DNA of 64,000 nucleotides, taken from the NCBI GenBank assembly GCA_963718195.1, contig CAVQYQ010000005.1:434001-498000 (forward strand). The letters run 5' to 3'. The position numbers and the translations under genes were made by a program. Below, piece after piece: positions 43,146-52,422 of the stretch. Position 1 is the stretch's first letter. Each line of letters opens with the position of its first letter. The stretch comes from MADRE3 sp963718195. GTDB lineage: Bacteria; Desulfobacterota; Desulfobulbia; Desulfobulbales; Desulfocapsaceae. The notes under the pieces were generated by a model. That model had not been told where the DNA came from. It saw only the letters and a list, made by a program, of their open reading frames with translations, and ran no database searches.

Positions 43146-44396
43146 TTATGAAACCTCTTTACTGTCTTGCGGGGTATATTCCTGTGGATTGTATTTGTAG
43201 GTTCTCCTGACACTTGCAATTATTCCCTGTGGCCTGAATACCATCATGCAGACGAGAATTGCTCCAAAGGCGAGCATTCGGTATTCAGAGAGGGCCCTGA
43301 GATATTCAGGCATCAGGATCAGGACCAGTGCACCGATGATGACACCGATTATCGACCCCATCCCTCCCAAAACAACAATTGAAAGAATTATTGCAGATTC
43401 AAGAAAGGTAAAACTGGCCGGATTAATAAACGTTGTCTTGGCGGCAAAAACGACGCCAATGATACCTGCCCAGAACGCCCCGAGGGAGAACGCGACAAGC
43501 TTGGTCTTCATTTTATCAATTCCCATGGACTGACAGGCTATTTCGTCCTCTCTCAGTGCGATCCAGGCCCTGCCGAGCCTTGAGTCTTGAAGCCGGTTTA
43601 CAAAGAAGATCGTGACAATCACGAAGAGGACCATGATATAGTAGGTATAGATAATAGCAGAATTAAGCGACAGCTCGATACCAAACAGGCCCGGCCTGGC
43701 GATATTTGAGATGCCACTGGGCCCCTGGGAAAATTGACCCCAATTTTCAAGAATGAGCCTGATTATTTCACCAAATCCGAGCGTGACGATGGCAAGGTAA
43801 TCTCCTCTCAACCGCAAGACAGGGATGCCGAGAAGAATACCAAAGATTGCAGCCAGCAGCCCCCCTATCGGCAGCACAACCCAGAAACCCAGGCCAAAGT
43901 GATAATGCAGCAGAGCATAGGTGTAGGCCCCTACTGCATAAAATGCCACGTAGCCAAGGTCCAATAGACCGGCCAGGCCAACAACGATGTTGAGACCAAG
44001 ACCAAGCACGACATACATCAGGGCTGTGGTCATTATGTTGGTCTGATACGTGGAAAAAAGAAAAGGAAAGACGATTGCTAGAATCAGCAACGCCGACCCG
44101 ATGATATTACGGTGGAGTGGGTTGGCCAGCAGACGATGGATAAAGGATTGACCAGTACCTCCTTCTTTTTCATCGTCGTCACTCGATTCCATCTCTCGTC
44201 TTTTCAGGTAGTAACGAAAAAGCATGGAAAGAAAAAAACTGCCGATGGCGACGTATATGACATTTTCCCATCTCCACTGTACTGTCTTTTCAATTGAATT
44301 AACGCGAATGACCATAATCGGGAAAGTCAAGAAAACAAACCACAAACATATCAGAAACGAACGCTTTATTTCTTGAATATTAAACATGTTAATCAC
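43146..44396 (-). CDS. livM: Branched-chain amino acid ABC transporter permease LivM
   Basis: Integral membrane permease of 416 aa with about ten hydrophobic segments. LGLNIVVGLAGLLDLGYVAFYAVGAY and LRLRGDYLAIVTLGFGEIIRL are hallmark LivM boxes, and GGMGSIIGVIIGALVLILMPEYLR ends the core. A charged loop near residues 65-85 is unlike the rest. It overlaps the livH stop by 4 bp. Confidence 0.94.
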   Translation of the reverse strand: MINMFNIQEIKRSFLICLWFVFLTFPIMVIRVNSIEKTVQWRWENVIYVAIGSFFLSMLFRYYLKRREMESSDDDEKEGGTGQSFIHRLLANPLHRNIIGSALLILAIVFPFLFSTYQTNIMTTALMYVVLGLGLNIVVGLAGLLDLGYVAFYAVGAYTYALLHYHFGLGFWVVLPIGGLLAAIFGILLGIPVLRLRGDYLAIVTLGFGEIIRLILENWGQFSQGPSGISNIARPGLFGIELSLNSAIIYTYYIMVLFVIVTIFFVNRLQDSRLGRAWIALREDEIACQSMGIDKMKTKLVAFSLGAFWAGIIGVVFAAKTTFINPASFTFLESAIILSIVVLGGMGSIIGVIIGALVLILMPEYLRALSEYRMLAFGAILVCMMVFRPQGIIASVRRTYKYNPQEYTPQDSKEVS

Positions 44397-45295
44397 ACTT
44401 TCTGGGTATCGACTTTACCAAGGAGTCCTGATGGTCTGAATATCAGAATTAACACGAGAAGCGAGAAGGCGAAAACATCCTCGTAGTCACTTGAGACATA
44501 ACCGGTGGCAAAACTCTCGGTCAACCCGAGAACGACACTTCCCAGGACAGCTCCAGGGATCGAACCTATTCCGCCGAGCACTGCAGCAGTAAATGCTTTA
44601 ATACCTGCAATAAAACCGATATAGAAATTTATCTGGCCGATATGAGAAGCAATAAGCAAGCCGCCAATAGCGGCAAGTGATGAGCCGATAATAAAGGTTA
44701 CCGAGATGATGCGGTTGACATTAATACCTACCAGCATGGCCATTGTCCGGTCCTGGGCTGTTGCCCTCATTGCCTTGCCGATCCTGGTATATTTAATCAG
44801 CAGTGTCAACAGGATCATGACAACTGTGGTTGTTATCAGAATAACAAGATCCGTCGAACCAACAATATGGGCGATCGGTTCCATAAAAGCAAAATCCTGA
44901 ATCAGCTCAGGAAAAGGCAGGAAGTCAGAGGTCTGGGCGAGAAGAACATAATTCTGAAGGAAAATAGACATGCCGATCGCGCTGATAAGCGGGGATAGTC
45001 GTGGAGCATGCCGTAGCGGTTTATAGGCGACCTTCTCGATTGTGTAGCCATAGGATGCTGACCATATGACCGCAGCAAGTCCAGCCAGGACAATGATGGC
45101 GAGCGCAGGAAAACCAAGGATGGATAAAATGGTCGCAACAATGAAAGATGTAAAGGCACCGATCATGTATATTTCACCATGGGCAAAATTTATCAGCCCG
45201 ATGATACCGTAAACCATGGTGTAACCAAGGGCGATCAGCGCATATATCGCTCCACGGGTCAACCCGCTGAAAAGCAGTTCAATAAAATAATCCAT
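44393..45295 (-). CDS. livH: Branched-chain amino acid ABC transporter permease LivH
   Basis: Permease of about 300 aa, first of the membrane pair. GLTRGAIYALIALGYTMVYGIIGLINFAHGEIYMIGA, RAtAQD-like RATAQDRTMAMLVGINVNR and GGIGSIPGAVLGS are diagnostic. An in-frame TTG at 45307 exists, but the ATG at 45295 giving MDYFIELLFSG is preferred. It is separated from livK by a terminator-like hairpin. Confidence 0.93.
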   Translation of the reverse strand: MDYFIELLFSGLTRGAIYALIALGYTMVYGIIGLINFAHGEIYMIGAFTSFIVATILSILGFPALAIIVLAGLAAVIWSASYGYTIEKVAYKPLRHAPRLSPLISAIGMSIFLQNYVLLAQTSDFLPFPELIQDFAFMEPIAHIVGSTDLVILITTTVVMILLTLLIKYTRIGKAMRATAQDRTMAMLVGINVNRIISVTFIIGSSLAAIGGLLIASHIGQINFYIGFIAGIKAFTAAVLGGIGSIPGAVLGSVVLGLTESFATGYVSSDYEDVFAFSLLVLILIFRPSGLLGKVDTQKV

Positions 45296-45313
45296 AATTT
45301 GCCACAAAAAAAA

Positions 45314-45350
45314 TTACCTGGGACATACAATTTTCGTACATCCCAGGTAA
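45314..45350 (-). terminator. Hairpin between livK and livH (partial terminator or attenuator)
   Basis: A 10-bp stem (TTACCTGGGA and its complement) with a further inner pairing, followed on the minus strand by nine Us. It sits immediately after the livK stop. A leaky terminator here would let far more binding protein than permease be made, as usual in liv and his operons. Confidence 0.75.
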
Positions 45351-45366
45351 AAAAACTGCAGAACGG

Positions 45367-46497
45367 TTATTTCAATTCGACAAAGACTCCGTCTTGAACC
45401 TGGTAAACGGAGAATCCGACACCGATAGCATCGCCTCTTTCATCAAAGGAAATAGCTCCAACAGGAGTATCTGTTTTTTCACTCTGAAGGACCTTCTTAA
45501 GAGCAGCAAGGTCGGTGGAACCAGCTTTCTCGACTGCCGCGGTCATAGCCAGCATTGCAGAGTAGGCATTCTCATAGAACGCTCCGGGGTCTGCGCTGAA
45601 CATATCTTTGTGTTCTTTGACCGCCTGGATGGAAAGCGGGTTGCTGGACGTGTCCTGTGGACCGGAAGCATAGGCGCCTTCAGCATTTTTGCCAGCAACC
45701 TTGATGAAGGTCTGGTCCTTGACTCCATCATCAGAAATGAACGTGGCGTCCAATCTTTTCTTCTTCATCATGGAGATAATCTTAGAGGCCTCAGGATGAT
45801 ATCCGCCAAACATTACAGCTTCAGCTCCTGATTTCTTGATCTTCTGCACGATTGCTGAATAATCAACCGCGCCGGGGGTAACTCCTTCAAAAAGAACAAC
45901 TTCTGCTTTGCCTGACTCTTCCAGGAATTTCTTGGCAAATTCAGCAAAGCCTTTACCGTAGTCGCCTTTATCATGGACAACAGCAATTTTGGTGTAACCC
46001 AATTTGTCGAGGGCAAAATCAACATCAAGCTGGGCCTGTGCATCATCCGGGGCAATTGTCCTGAAGAAATTAGGATAATCTCCACTCTGGGTCAAAGCAG
46101 GGTTGGTAGCAGATGGGGACATCACCAGAATTCCGGCGTTGTTGTAAATGGGAAGAGCAGCTTTGGTTGCACCTGAGCAGATACCGCCAAGAACCATCTG
46201 GGCGCCATCAGATACAAGTTTGGTGGCCGTATTGGTGGCGACTTCAGGTTTGCAGACAGTATCTTCAACAAGAAGCTCTATCTTTTTACCGCCAATACCG
46301 CCTGCTGCGTTAATCTTCTCGGCAACGATTTTTGCTGCATTGACACTTGGCAGACCATAGGATGCCAAGTCACCGCTGTGAGGCCCTGCAACACCAATTT
46401 TAATGGTGTCAGCGGCCACGCCAATTGCCGGCAGTGCCGCTACCATCATAAGTCCTGTTGCTGCTGCAATCAATTTTCTGTTCAACGTTACTTTCAT
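45367..46497 (-). CDS. livK: Branched-chain amino acid ABC transporter substrate-binding protein LivK
   Basis: 376 aa. Signal peptide at 1-28 (LIAAATGLMMVAALPAIGVAA) is followed by TIKIGVAGPHSGDLASYGLPSV, the usual start of a type I periplasmic binding protein. YPNFFRTIAPDDAQAQLDVDFA and VMFGGYHPEASKI follow. AGGAGG lies just before the ATG. First gene of the livKHMGF operon. The ligand is probably leucine, isoleucine, valine or a related amino acid; the sequence alone does not settle which. Confidence 0.93.
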   Translation of the reverse strand: MKVTLNRKLIAAATGLMMVAALPAIGVAADTIKIGVAGPHSGDLASYGLPSVNAAKIVAEKINAAGGIGGKKIELLVEDTVCKPEVATNTATKLVSDGAQMVLGGICSGATKAALPIYNNAGILVMSPSATNPALTQSGDYPNFFRTIAPDDAQAQLDVDFALDKLGYTKIAVVHDKGDYGKGFAEFAKKFLEESGKAEVVLFEGVTPGAVDYSAIVQKIKKSGAEAVMFGGYHPEASKIISMMKKKRLDATFISDDGVKDQTFIKVAGKNAEGAYASGPQDTSSNPLSIQAVKEHKDMFSADPGAFYENAYSAMLAMTAAVEKAGSTDLAALKKVLQSEKTDTPVGAISFDERGDAIGVGFSVYQVQDGVFVELK

Positions 46498-46783
46498 GGA
46501 TTCCTCCTAGAAGTTATAAGGTTTTTTCATGTTACTCCAGCCTCCTCCTCTCCATCTGCAAAAAAACCGGGCTGAAATTAACTAAAAATGATATTAGTTT
46601 TTTACGATCGGTTTTACAAAAACCAAAGACCTCTCTTTAGCCTACCGACAATCAACAAGCAAGTACCACACAATGAAAAAAAACGCTTTCCCAAAATTAT
46701 AGTCCACCGGTTAAAGGTTCCATTTACTCGTCACTAAATGCTCAAATGATCTGTATATAATTAATTTACTGTCAATTAAGTCA

Positions 46784-47866
46784 ATGAATCCAATGTTAAA
46801 AAAGATATTTTTCACGATTGGCTTCCCCTTCAGTCCACTCTATTCGCAATTGATGGTTTTCAGGTCGTTTTTATATAAAAAAAGAATTTTCAAAACACAC
46901 GAGCTGAATGTACCCGTAATCTCGGTCGGTAATCTGACCATGGGAGGTACCGGCAAGACCCCTCTGGTCATGTACCTGGCAAAACAACTCTTTGCCCGGG
47001 GATATCGGCCTGCAATTGTCAGCAGAGGATACCGGGGAACGTCTGACGCCGAGTTCAACATCGTCTCAGATGGTAGGAAAGTTCTCATGGACGTAACCCA
47101 GTGTGGTGATGAACCATGGCTATTGGCCAATGAACTTCCCGGGGTAGTCGTTGCTACCGGAAAGAATCGTGTTGTTCCCTGTCACGAGGTTATACACACC
47201 TATAACTGCAATATTATTATCCTTGATGACGGATTTCAGCACTTGAGGATATCAAGATCAATCGATCTCGTCCTGTTTGACATAAATGTTTTTGCTGGAA
47301 ACAGCCGTGTATTTCCCGGTGGAGAATTACGTGAACCTGTCTCAGCGCTCAAACGCTGCAGTGCTCTTGTTCTGACCGGTGGTACGCGGTCAAACAAGAA
47401 CCGGGCAGATAAATGTTCTGATATTTTGAGCCAACGATTTCAGGACAAGCCACTCTTCCGTTTTACCAGTTCCTATTATCGTGCTTTGTTATATAAAGGA
47501 TTCTCGGACGGGAACCAGAGAGAAACAATTTCACTCAGCGACCTCCCGGAAGATCTATACTGTTTCTGCGGAATCGCCAATCCACAAAGATTTAAACAAT
47601 TACTTACTGAAAACGGGGTGACGATTTCAGGATTCAAAACTTTCATCGACCATCACTGCTACACGAATAAAGATGTGAACTCACTGGTTAGAGCAGCACG
47701 GAACCAAAAGGCACCCGGACTCCTGACAACGGAAAAAGATATATCCAAAATAAGTGCTCTATGGAAAGGAGAACTCCCTCTCTTCACCCTGCCCATAGAA
47801 TTTAACGACAATAGTGGTTTTGATCGATTTATCGATCAGCAGCTTTCTGAGCAAATGACTTCGTGA
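46784..47866 (+). CDS. lpxK: Tetraacyldisaccharide 4'-kinase LpxK
   Basis: Phosphorylates the 4' position of the lipid A disaccharide at the inner membrane. VGNLTMGGTGKTPLVMYLAKQL is the atypical P-loop of LpxK, and ILDDGFQHLRISRSIDLVLFD the key DDGFQH box. The N-terminal hydrophobic patch anchors it to the membrane. Length 360 aa is normal. Divergent from livK; lpxC follows 235 bp later. Confidence 0.95.
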   Translation: MNPMLKKIFFTIGFPFSPLYSQLMVFRSFLYKKRIFKTHELNVPVISVGNLTMGGTGKTPLVMYLAKQLFARGYRPAIVSRGYRGTSDAEFNIVSDGRKVLMDVTQCGDEPWLLANELPGVVVATGKNRVVPCHEVIHTYNCNIIILDDGFQHLRISRSIDLVLFDINVFAGNSRVFPGGELREPVSALKRCSALVLTGGTRSNKNRADKCSDILSQRFQDKPLFRFTSSYYRALLYKGFSDGNQRETISLSDLPEDLYCFCGIANPQRFKQLLTENGVTISGFKTFIDHHCYTNKDVNSLVRAARNQKAPGLLTTEKDISKISALWKGELPLFTLPIEFNDNSGFDRFIDQQLSEQMTS

Positions 47867-48100
47867 GGCAGATGAGGTGATAGAAACTATGTCCTTTACG
47901 CCAGTGTGTGTTTTTTGCGACACATACAGAAAAACCAACCCAAAGTGTCATTGAAGGACTCTATGATGCTGTATTTACGTGTTAATGAATATTTAGTAGA
48001 CCACACTATTTGTCATCTTTACCAGTGGTACACTATTTGCAATGATGTTACCCGATTACAAAATAACCCGTAAAAATTACTATCAAAATAGCTTATATAT

Positions 48101-49078
48101 ATGCAATATAGACTAGAGCCACACCAATACACACTGAGAAAATCTGTAAGTTGCTGCGGTGTTGGACTTCACTCGGGCAGAACTGCCAATCTGACAATTA
48201 AACCAGCACCAGTTGATAGCGGCATCAGGTTTTTCCGCACTGATCTCGGTAATAAAGATTATATCAGGGCCCACATGGACAAGGTTGTCGACACCCGACT
48301 GGCAACCACAATTGGCTCAGACAGCTTCAACATTTCGACAACCGAGCATCTCCTTGCTGCGTTAAACAGCAACGGCATTGACAATGTGGACATTGAGTTG
48401 GATTCCAGCGAAGTACCGATAATGGACGGCAGTGCTGATCCATTCATCAAAATACTCAAACATGCAGGCAAGCAGAAACAGGATGGCCTTCGTAAAGTTC
48501 TTAAAATCACCAAACCGATTATCTTCCGTGACGGTGACAGCAGGATTACCGCATCTCCATACAACGGGTTCAAGGTTACCGGTGAAATTAATTTTGATGA
48601 TACCCTTATTCAAACCCAGAAATATAGTATTGATATAGATCAGGAACGATTCAGCAGAGAAATTGCCCGGGCCAGAACTTTTGGCTATGTTGAGCAGGTT
48701 GAAGAATTATGGGCGAACGGATTGGCACTTGGCGGTACCCTGGAAAATGTCATCGCCATTCACTGGAATCGCAAATCCATTCTGAATGAGGACGGATTAC
48801 GTTACAAGGATGAATTCATTCGTCATAAGGTACTCGATATTGTTGGCGATCTGACCCTTCTCGGCTGCCCGATGCTCGCTCACGTGTCGGCATACAAATC
48901 TGGACATACCCAGCACCTTGGCTTTATGGAAGCAATTGCTGATTCACCTGACTGCTGGGAACTCATAGAACTTGGCCAGAACGGGACTCACGCGGTGCTT
49001 GACAAATTCATGAACAGAAGGATGCCCGCGACTGCGTTTATGATGCCATTCTTCCGGCCCCAGACAGCTGCAGCTTAG
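48101..49078 (+). CDS. lpxC: UDP-3-O-acyl-N-acetylglucosamine deacetylase LpxC
   Basis: Committed zinc-dependent step of lipid A synthesis, 325 aa. Zinc ligands and catalytic residues are in TTEHLLAALN (His), FIRHKVLDIVGDL (His-x3-Asp) and GHTQHLGFM (His). SCCGVGLHSGRTANLTI is the usual start. It forms a small lipid A group with lpxK, while lpxB is 8 kb upstream. Confidence 0.97.
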   Translation: MQYRLEPHQYTLRKSVSCCGVGLHSGRTANLTIKPAPVDSGIRFFRTDLGNKDYIRAHMDKVVDTRLATTIGSDSFNISTTEHLLAALNSNGIDNVDIELDSSEVPIMDGSADPFIKILKHAGKQKQDGLRKVLKITKPIIFRDGDSRITASPYNGFKVTGEINFDDTLIQTQKYSIDIDQERFSREIARARTFGYVEQVEELWANGLALGGTLENVIAIHWNRKSILNEDGLRYKDEFIRHKVLDIVGDLTLLGCPMLAHVSAYKSGHTQHLGFMEAIADSPDCWELIELGQNGTHAVLDKFMNRRMPATAFMMPFFRPQTAAA

Positions 49079-49103
49079 TTATTAAAATCTAACGTAAAAC
49101 CGT

Positions 49104-49137
49104 TACGAGCATGGCTTTCTGCAAGACGGTGCTCGTA
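49104..49137 (+). terminator. Terminator-like hairpin after lpxC
   Basis: An 8-bp stem TACGAGCA / TGCTCGTA encloses an 18-nt loop and is followed by CCTTTTCC. The U-tract is weak, so confidence is moderate. Confidence 0.55.
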
Positions 49138-49400
49138 CCTTTTCCCCCACCCTGCCTCACCCCTAAACATCTGTTTCAACCCCTCTAGAATCAACACTAT
49201 TTCCGGCTGATTCAGTGGCACTGAAATTCTAGGGCTGATACTCCAATTCTGTATAATTTACGGTTTTCTAGCCAGGGACGTTCCATTCGGGTCACCACCC
49301 CTCAGCTCCAGAATTACACCGAAAGACTCTTTAAAAGTATCTGCAAATACAGAGCGATATATCTCTTTAATTATCAGTAATTAGTGATACTTCGTGGTAA

Positions 49401-49429
49401 TTGACAATGTTAGGATGTTGCTGTACGAA
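49401..49429 (+). promoter_or_regulatory. Candidate sigma-70 promoter for the ExtKL-type cytochrome
   Basis: A perfect TTGACA (49401-49406) is followed after 17 nt by TACGAA (49424-49429), a weak -10. The ATG is about 60 nt downstream. The -35 and spacing are good; the -10 is not, which would fit an activated promoter. Confidence 0.35.
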
Positions 49430-49489
49430 TGAGATATACGTAAGTTTCAATCAGTATGAATCATTTCACCCTAACCGATTGGAGGAACT

Positions 49490-50830
49490 ATGAAGAACAT
49501 TCTTACGGCTGTTGTTGTGTGCTTCGCTGCATGCATGCTTCCCTTTAGTGCGTATGGTGCCGGAGGCCCAAAGGTTGATCCACCGCCAAAAGCAAAAACT
49601 ATCAAAGAGCTTGCGGCACGCTACGATTCCAGCAAATGTGCTGACTGCCATGAAGATGCCCATGACGAATGGTCCGAGTCTCTTCATGCCAAATCAATTC
49701 TTGGCTCACCCCGTACCGCACCAACTATCATTACCGCAATAGAGAAAGGATTAAAGCTCTTTCCCTATTCAGGCGTTAAGGAAGATTCTGATATTACCGT
49801 TGAAAGTCTGATGATGTGCATGAAGTGCCACCTTCCCCAGCTTGACGAAGCGACCGATGACGTTGCCCGTGAAATTGTCGCGACAATTCGCAGTTGGCAA
49901 CAGGCCTACAAGGACTCAGACTATGATAAGGCAGAAGAGCTCGAAGAGACCATTGCCAGCCTGAATATTGGCTGCATGGTCTGTCATAATAAAGTAGCAC
50001 TGATTCACAAATATGCAGACGGGTATCCGCAGCCTGACACTGTTTACGGTTCGCAGGAAGGTGACCACGATGATGAAGAGTTGACCAAAATGGCAGAAGC
50101 TCCTGCCCTTGGTGAGGCTATTTTCTGTGGTCAGTGCCATGGTCAGGGGCCAAGTTTTGAACTCGATCATCCTTCTCAGTGTGCTACTGCCTATGGCAGT
50201 TATCTTTTTGCCTATGTCGCTCATGGAGGCAGCGAGTCTTGTCAGGAATGTCACATGCATAAGTCTGAGCTTGGGCACAATATGCAGTCGTATAACGATG
50301 AAACCATGATAGAGATGGCATTTGATGTCAGTGTTGAAGCAAGATCCCTGTTCTGGAGAAAAAACAAAGAGGACGGTGTTATTCCAATTGGCGTTATCGA
50401 CGTTGAACTCTACAATAAAACAGGCCATGGCATTCCAGATGGCTGACCGACTCCCAATCGGCTGGTCCTGGAAGTGACCGCTACAACAAGTGATGACGAA
50501 GAAGTTTATAAAGAACAAAAAATTTACATGCCGTTTCCTGGTCGTTTCGGACGCGGAAAGGAGATGGGGAGAGGGCCATACGAGAAAAGCGGGCTTCTTA
50601 GAGAAACAAGTATCCCGCCACTGGCTCGCATCCATGAAACATTTGAAATCACCTACCCGTTTGAAGATGTTGCCAAAGATAATGGCACCCGCAGGGAATT
50701 GTTAAAAGACGAACTTTCAGTAGCCGTAATTTTATGGTATCTCCCCTTCGGCGAATTCGATGGTAATGAGGTCGTGTTTTTTGAGGAAGAAAAGATGCTT
50801 GACCTGAAAACCGAATGGGTCTGGAGATAA
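49490..50830 (+). CDS. extKL: Multiheme c-type cytochrome, ExtKL type, probable selenoprotein (UGA at 50444-50446)
   Basis: Read through its in-frame UGA the product is 446 aa. A signal peptide (residues 1-24) precedes five CXXCH heme sites starting at Cys50, 110, 162, 213 and 251. The UGA is codon 319, in NKTGHGIPDG-UGA-PTPNRLVLEV. Many multiheme cytochromes carry a GHxxPxGxP-type box here. After the UGA the same frame stays open for 127 well-formed codons, including FGRGKEMGRGPYEKSG. I recall that Geobacter ExtK and ExtL were first annotated as two genes split at such a UGA and later merged as a (seleno)protein. Role: periplasmic or outer-membrane electron transfer. The alternative is a nonsense mutation. 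Confidence 0.83.
50460..50482 (+). promoter_or_regulatory. Candidate bacterial SECIS hairpin after the extKL UGA
   Basis: Starting 13 nt after the UGA, GGC pairs with GCT (last pair G-U), a single U (50463) bulges out, and GGTC pairs with GACC around an 8-nt loop containing GG (50470-50471). The E. coli fdhF SECIS has the same plan: a bulged U below a 4-bp upper stem and a loop with a GU pair, three bases closer to the UGA. SelB recognises that bulge and loop. Structure drawn by eye. Confidence 0.5.
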
Positions 50831-50854
50831 CAAGCTGCTGACCTATATCAAGAG

Positions 50855-50901
50855 AGACCCGCAAGAACCGAGATTTCATCCAAATCGGTTCATGCGGGTC
50901 T
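50855..50901 (+). terminator. Long hairpin after extKL
   Basis: AGACCCGCA pairs with TGCGGGTCT, then GAACCGA with TCGGTTC inside it, giving roughly 19 bp with a mismatch and a bulge. No U-tract follows, so it is a stabilising or Rho-linked 3' hairpin rather than a standard intrinsic terminator. Confidence 0.5.
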
Positions 50902-51064
50902 GCATAGCGGGAAAAACATCATAACGAGGAAGGTAAGAAAGAGATACCCCGTTTTCTCGTACTACTGGCAGCAATAACATATTGTTATATTATGATATTG
51001 ATAAAATATAGAACTGAGTTGGAATGAGCATAAAATAGAGCGCATCTATCCCTGAGAGGGAGAA

Positions 51065-51511
51065 ATGAGAACTCTGATATTTTTGTCTGTTCTTTTATGT
51101 TTTGTACACGCACACGCTACTGACATGTGCCCTCATGAAAAAGCATTCGTGGAAAGTGGATGGGTAATTCACGATGCAAACCGTTTCCATTTGATTCTCC
51201 ATGAGAAACTGAAAGAATTTGTTCCGGAATTTGGAGAAGATCTTATCCTTGATGACGCAGAAAGCTACATATCAGCTTTCTCCCATGACAGTTACCTCAT
51301 CATGTGGATCGTAATACTTGATCGGGTGTCTACTGCAAGAGATGAGATGTGGGGTGATGTCGCATTTATTAAGACCGGTCCTTGTATGCATGAATACACT
51401 GAAATAAGATGGTATGATCCCATTTCCAAAAAGAAGCATATTGTCTGCAACCCTGACTACGCATTCTGTCTCACCACAAAAATACCTCTGGCCTATAATA
51501 CCATCTTCTAA
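51065..51511 (+). CDS. Small exported protein of unknown function next to extKL
   Basis: The product is 148 aa with a cleavable signal peptide (RTLIFLSVLLCFVHAHA). The mature part has four cysteines (DMCPHEK, GPCMHEY, VCNPDYAFC) but no CXXCH motif, so it is not a heme protein by sequence. AGGGAG sits just before the ATG. It is the same direction as extKL, about 235 bp after it and beyond a hairpin. I do not recognise a family. Confidence 0.6.
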   Translation: MRTLIFLSVLLCFVHAHATDMCPHEKAFVESGWVIHDANRFHLILHEKLKEFVPEFGEDLILDDAESYISAFSHDSYLIMWIVILDRVSTARDEMWGDVAFIKTGPCMHEYTEIRWYDPISKKKHIVCNPDYAFCLTTKIPLAYNTIF

Positions 51512-51663
51512 ACAATTCCTGTAGCCAGACAGGTCGAAAGGGTTGAATGATGTCCCAGATCTTTCCTCGCTTAACGACTGGATTTATAGTGCTTGGTGGT
51601 GAACAACAAACTGGACAGGGCCAAGACTAGTGACTAACAGGATAGCTCTTTTGCACTATTATT

Positions 51664-52317
51664 TCAAAGCGTGCTGAAGGAGTCAGGTTTCTCGAACCCC
51701 CAATGGATATCTCTCATGTAATCGGCAGCGGCCAGAGGCTTGGCGTCCTCAACGAGTTGGACAAACTTTTTATGCTGATGGAGATTTTTCATGTTCCATA
51801 GCTCACCATAATCTCTTCTCGGAAAGTCATATAGCTGCATTTTAAGGTTTTTTACATAACGGAGCAGTCTTTGATTTTCTGAAAGATTCAGGAAAACATC
51901 ATGAAATTCAATGTTTGCCTGGTTATGACTGATAATATCCTGGTTATTGAGTGTCTTCTCTATTTTCAGATTTATACGCTTCATCAACTCGATTTCCCGC
52001 TTCTTTATTTTGTCAAAGACCGAAAGAATCACACGGGACTCAATACCTCCAAGAATTTCATAAATATCTTTCACATCATCCATGGTAAGAACGTTTATTT
52101 TCACTCCTCGCTGGGGTTGAATGGAAACAAAACCCTGCTCCTGGAGCAATAACAACGCTTCACGTAATGGTGTGCGACTGACTCCGAGTTCTTCAATCAT
52201 TCTATTGACACTGATTGAAGAACCAGGCTCAAGAGCACCAACCCGCATCTGCTCCTGCAGATAGTCATAAACCTGGACTCTAAGCAGGTGATTTCCGGGT
52301 CGAGTTTCACTGAGCAT
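51664..52317 (-). CDS. GntR-family regulator with FCD domain (first copy)
   Basis: The product is 217 aa. The winged helix is LEPGSSISVNRMIEELGVSRTPLREALLLLQEQGFVSI. The FCD ligand domain follows (DIYEILGGIESRVI, NIEFHDVFLNLS with a metal-type His). The end (LYDFPRRDYGELWNMKNLHQHKKFV) closely matches the second copy at 57975-58640. It lies after the MmsA-like dehydrogenase, likely controlling it or the taurine genes. The effector is probably an organic acid, unproven. Confidence 0.9.
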   Translation of the reverse strand: MLSETRPGNHLLRVQVYDYLQEQMRVGALEPGSSISVNRMIEELGVSRTPLREALLLLQEQGFVSIQPQRGVKINVLTMDDVKDIYEILGGIESRVILSVFDKIKKREIELMKRINLKIEKTLNNQDIISHNQANIEFHDVFLNLSENQRLLRYVKNLKMQLYDFPRRDYGELWNMKNLHQHKKFVQLVEDAKPLAAADYMRDIHWGFEKPDSFSTL

Positions 52318-52422
52318 AGACGGTTCCTTGTGAAAAGCTTGTTGGAAGAGAAGAAATAGTAATTGTTCTTCCAGATCGTGATCGGGACAAGACAGAAGCT
52401 GAAGGCTATTTGATGGAGCATT

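Larger units (their letters stand above)
49079..49489. other. Intergenic region between lpxC and the ExtKL-type cytochrome
   Basis: This 411-bp stretch has no credible gene. It holds the lpxC terminator hairpin near its start, and a TTGACA promoter candidate and a GGAGG ribosome binding site (GGAGGAAC, just before the ATG) near its end. The middle shows nothing I can name. Confidence 0.6.

Noticed and set aside
50474..50830. Separate downstream gene starting MTATTSDDEEVYKEQ
   Set aside because: It is in the same frame as the cytochrome, has no good ribosome site, and is better explained as the part after the UGA codon.
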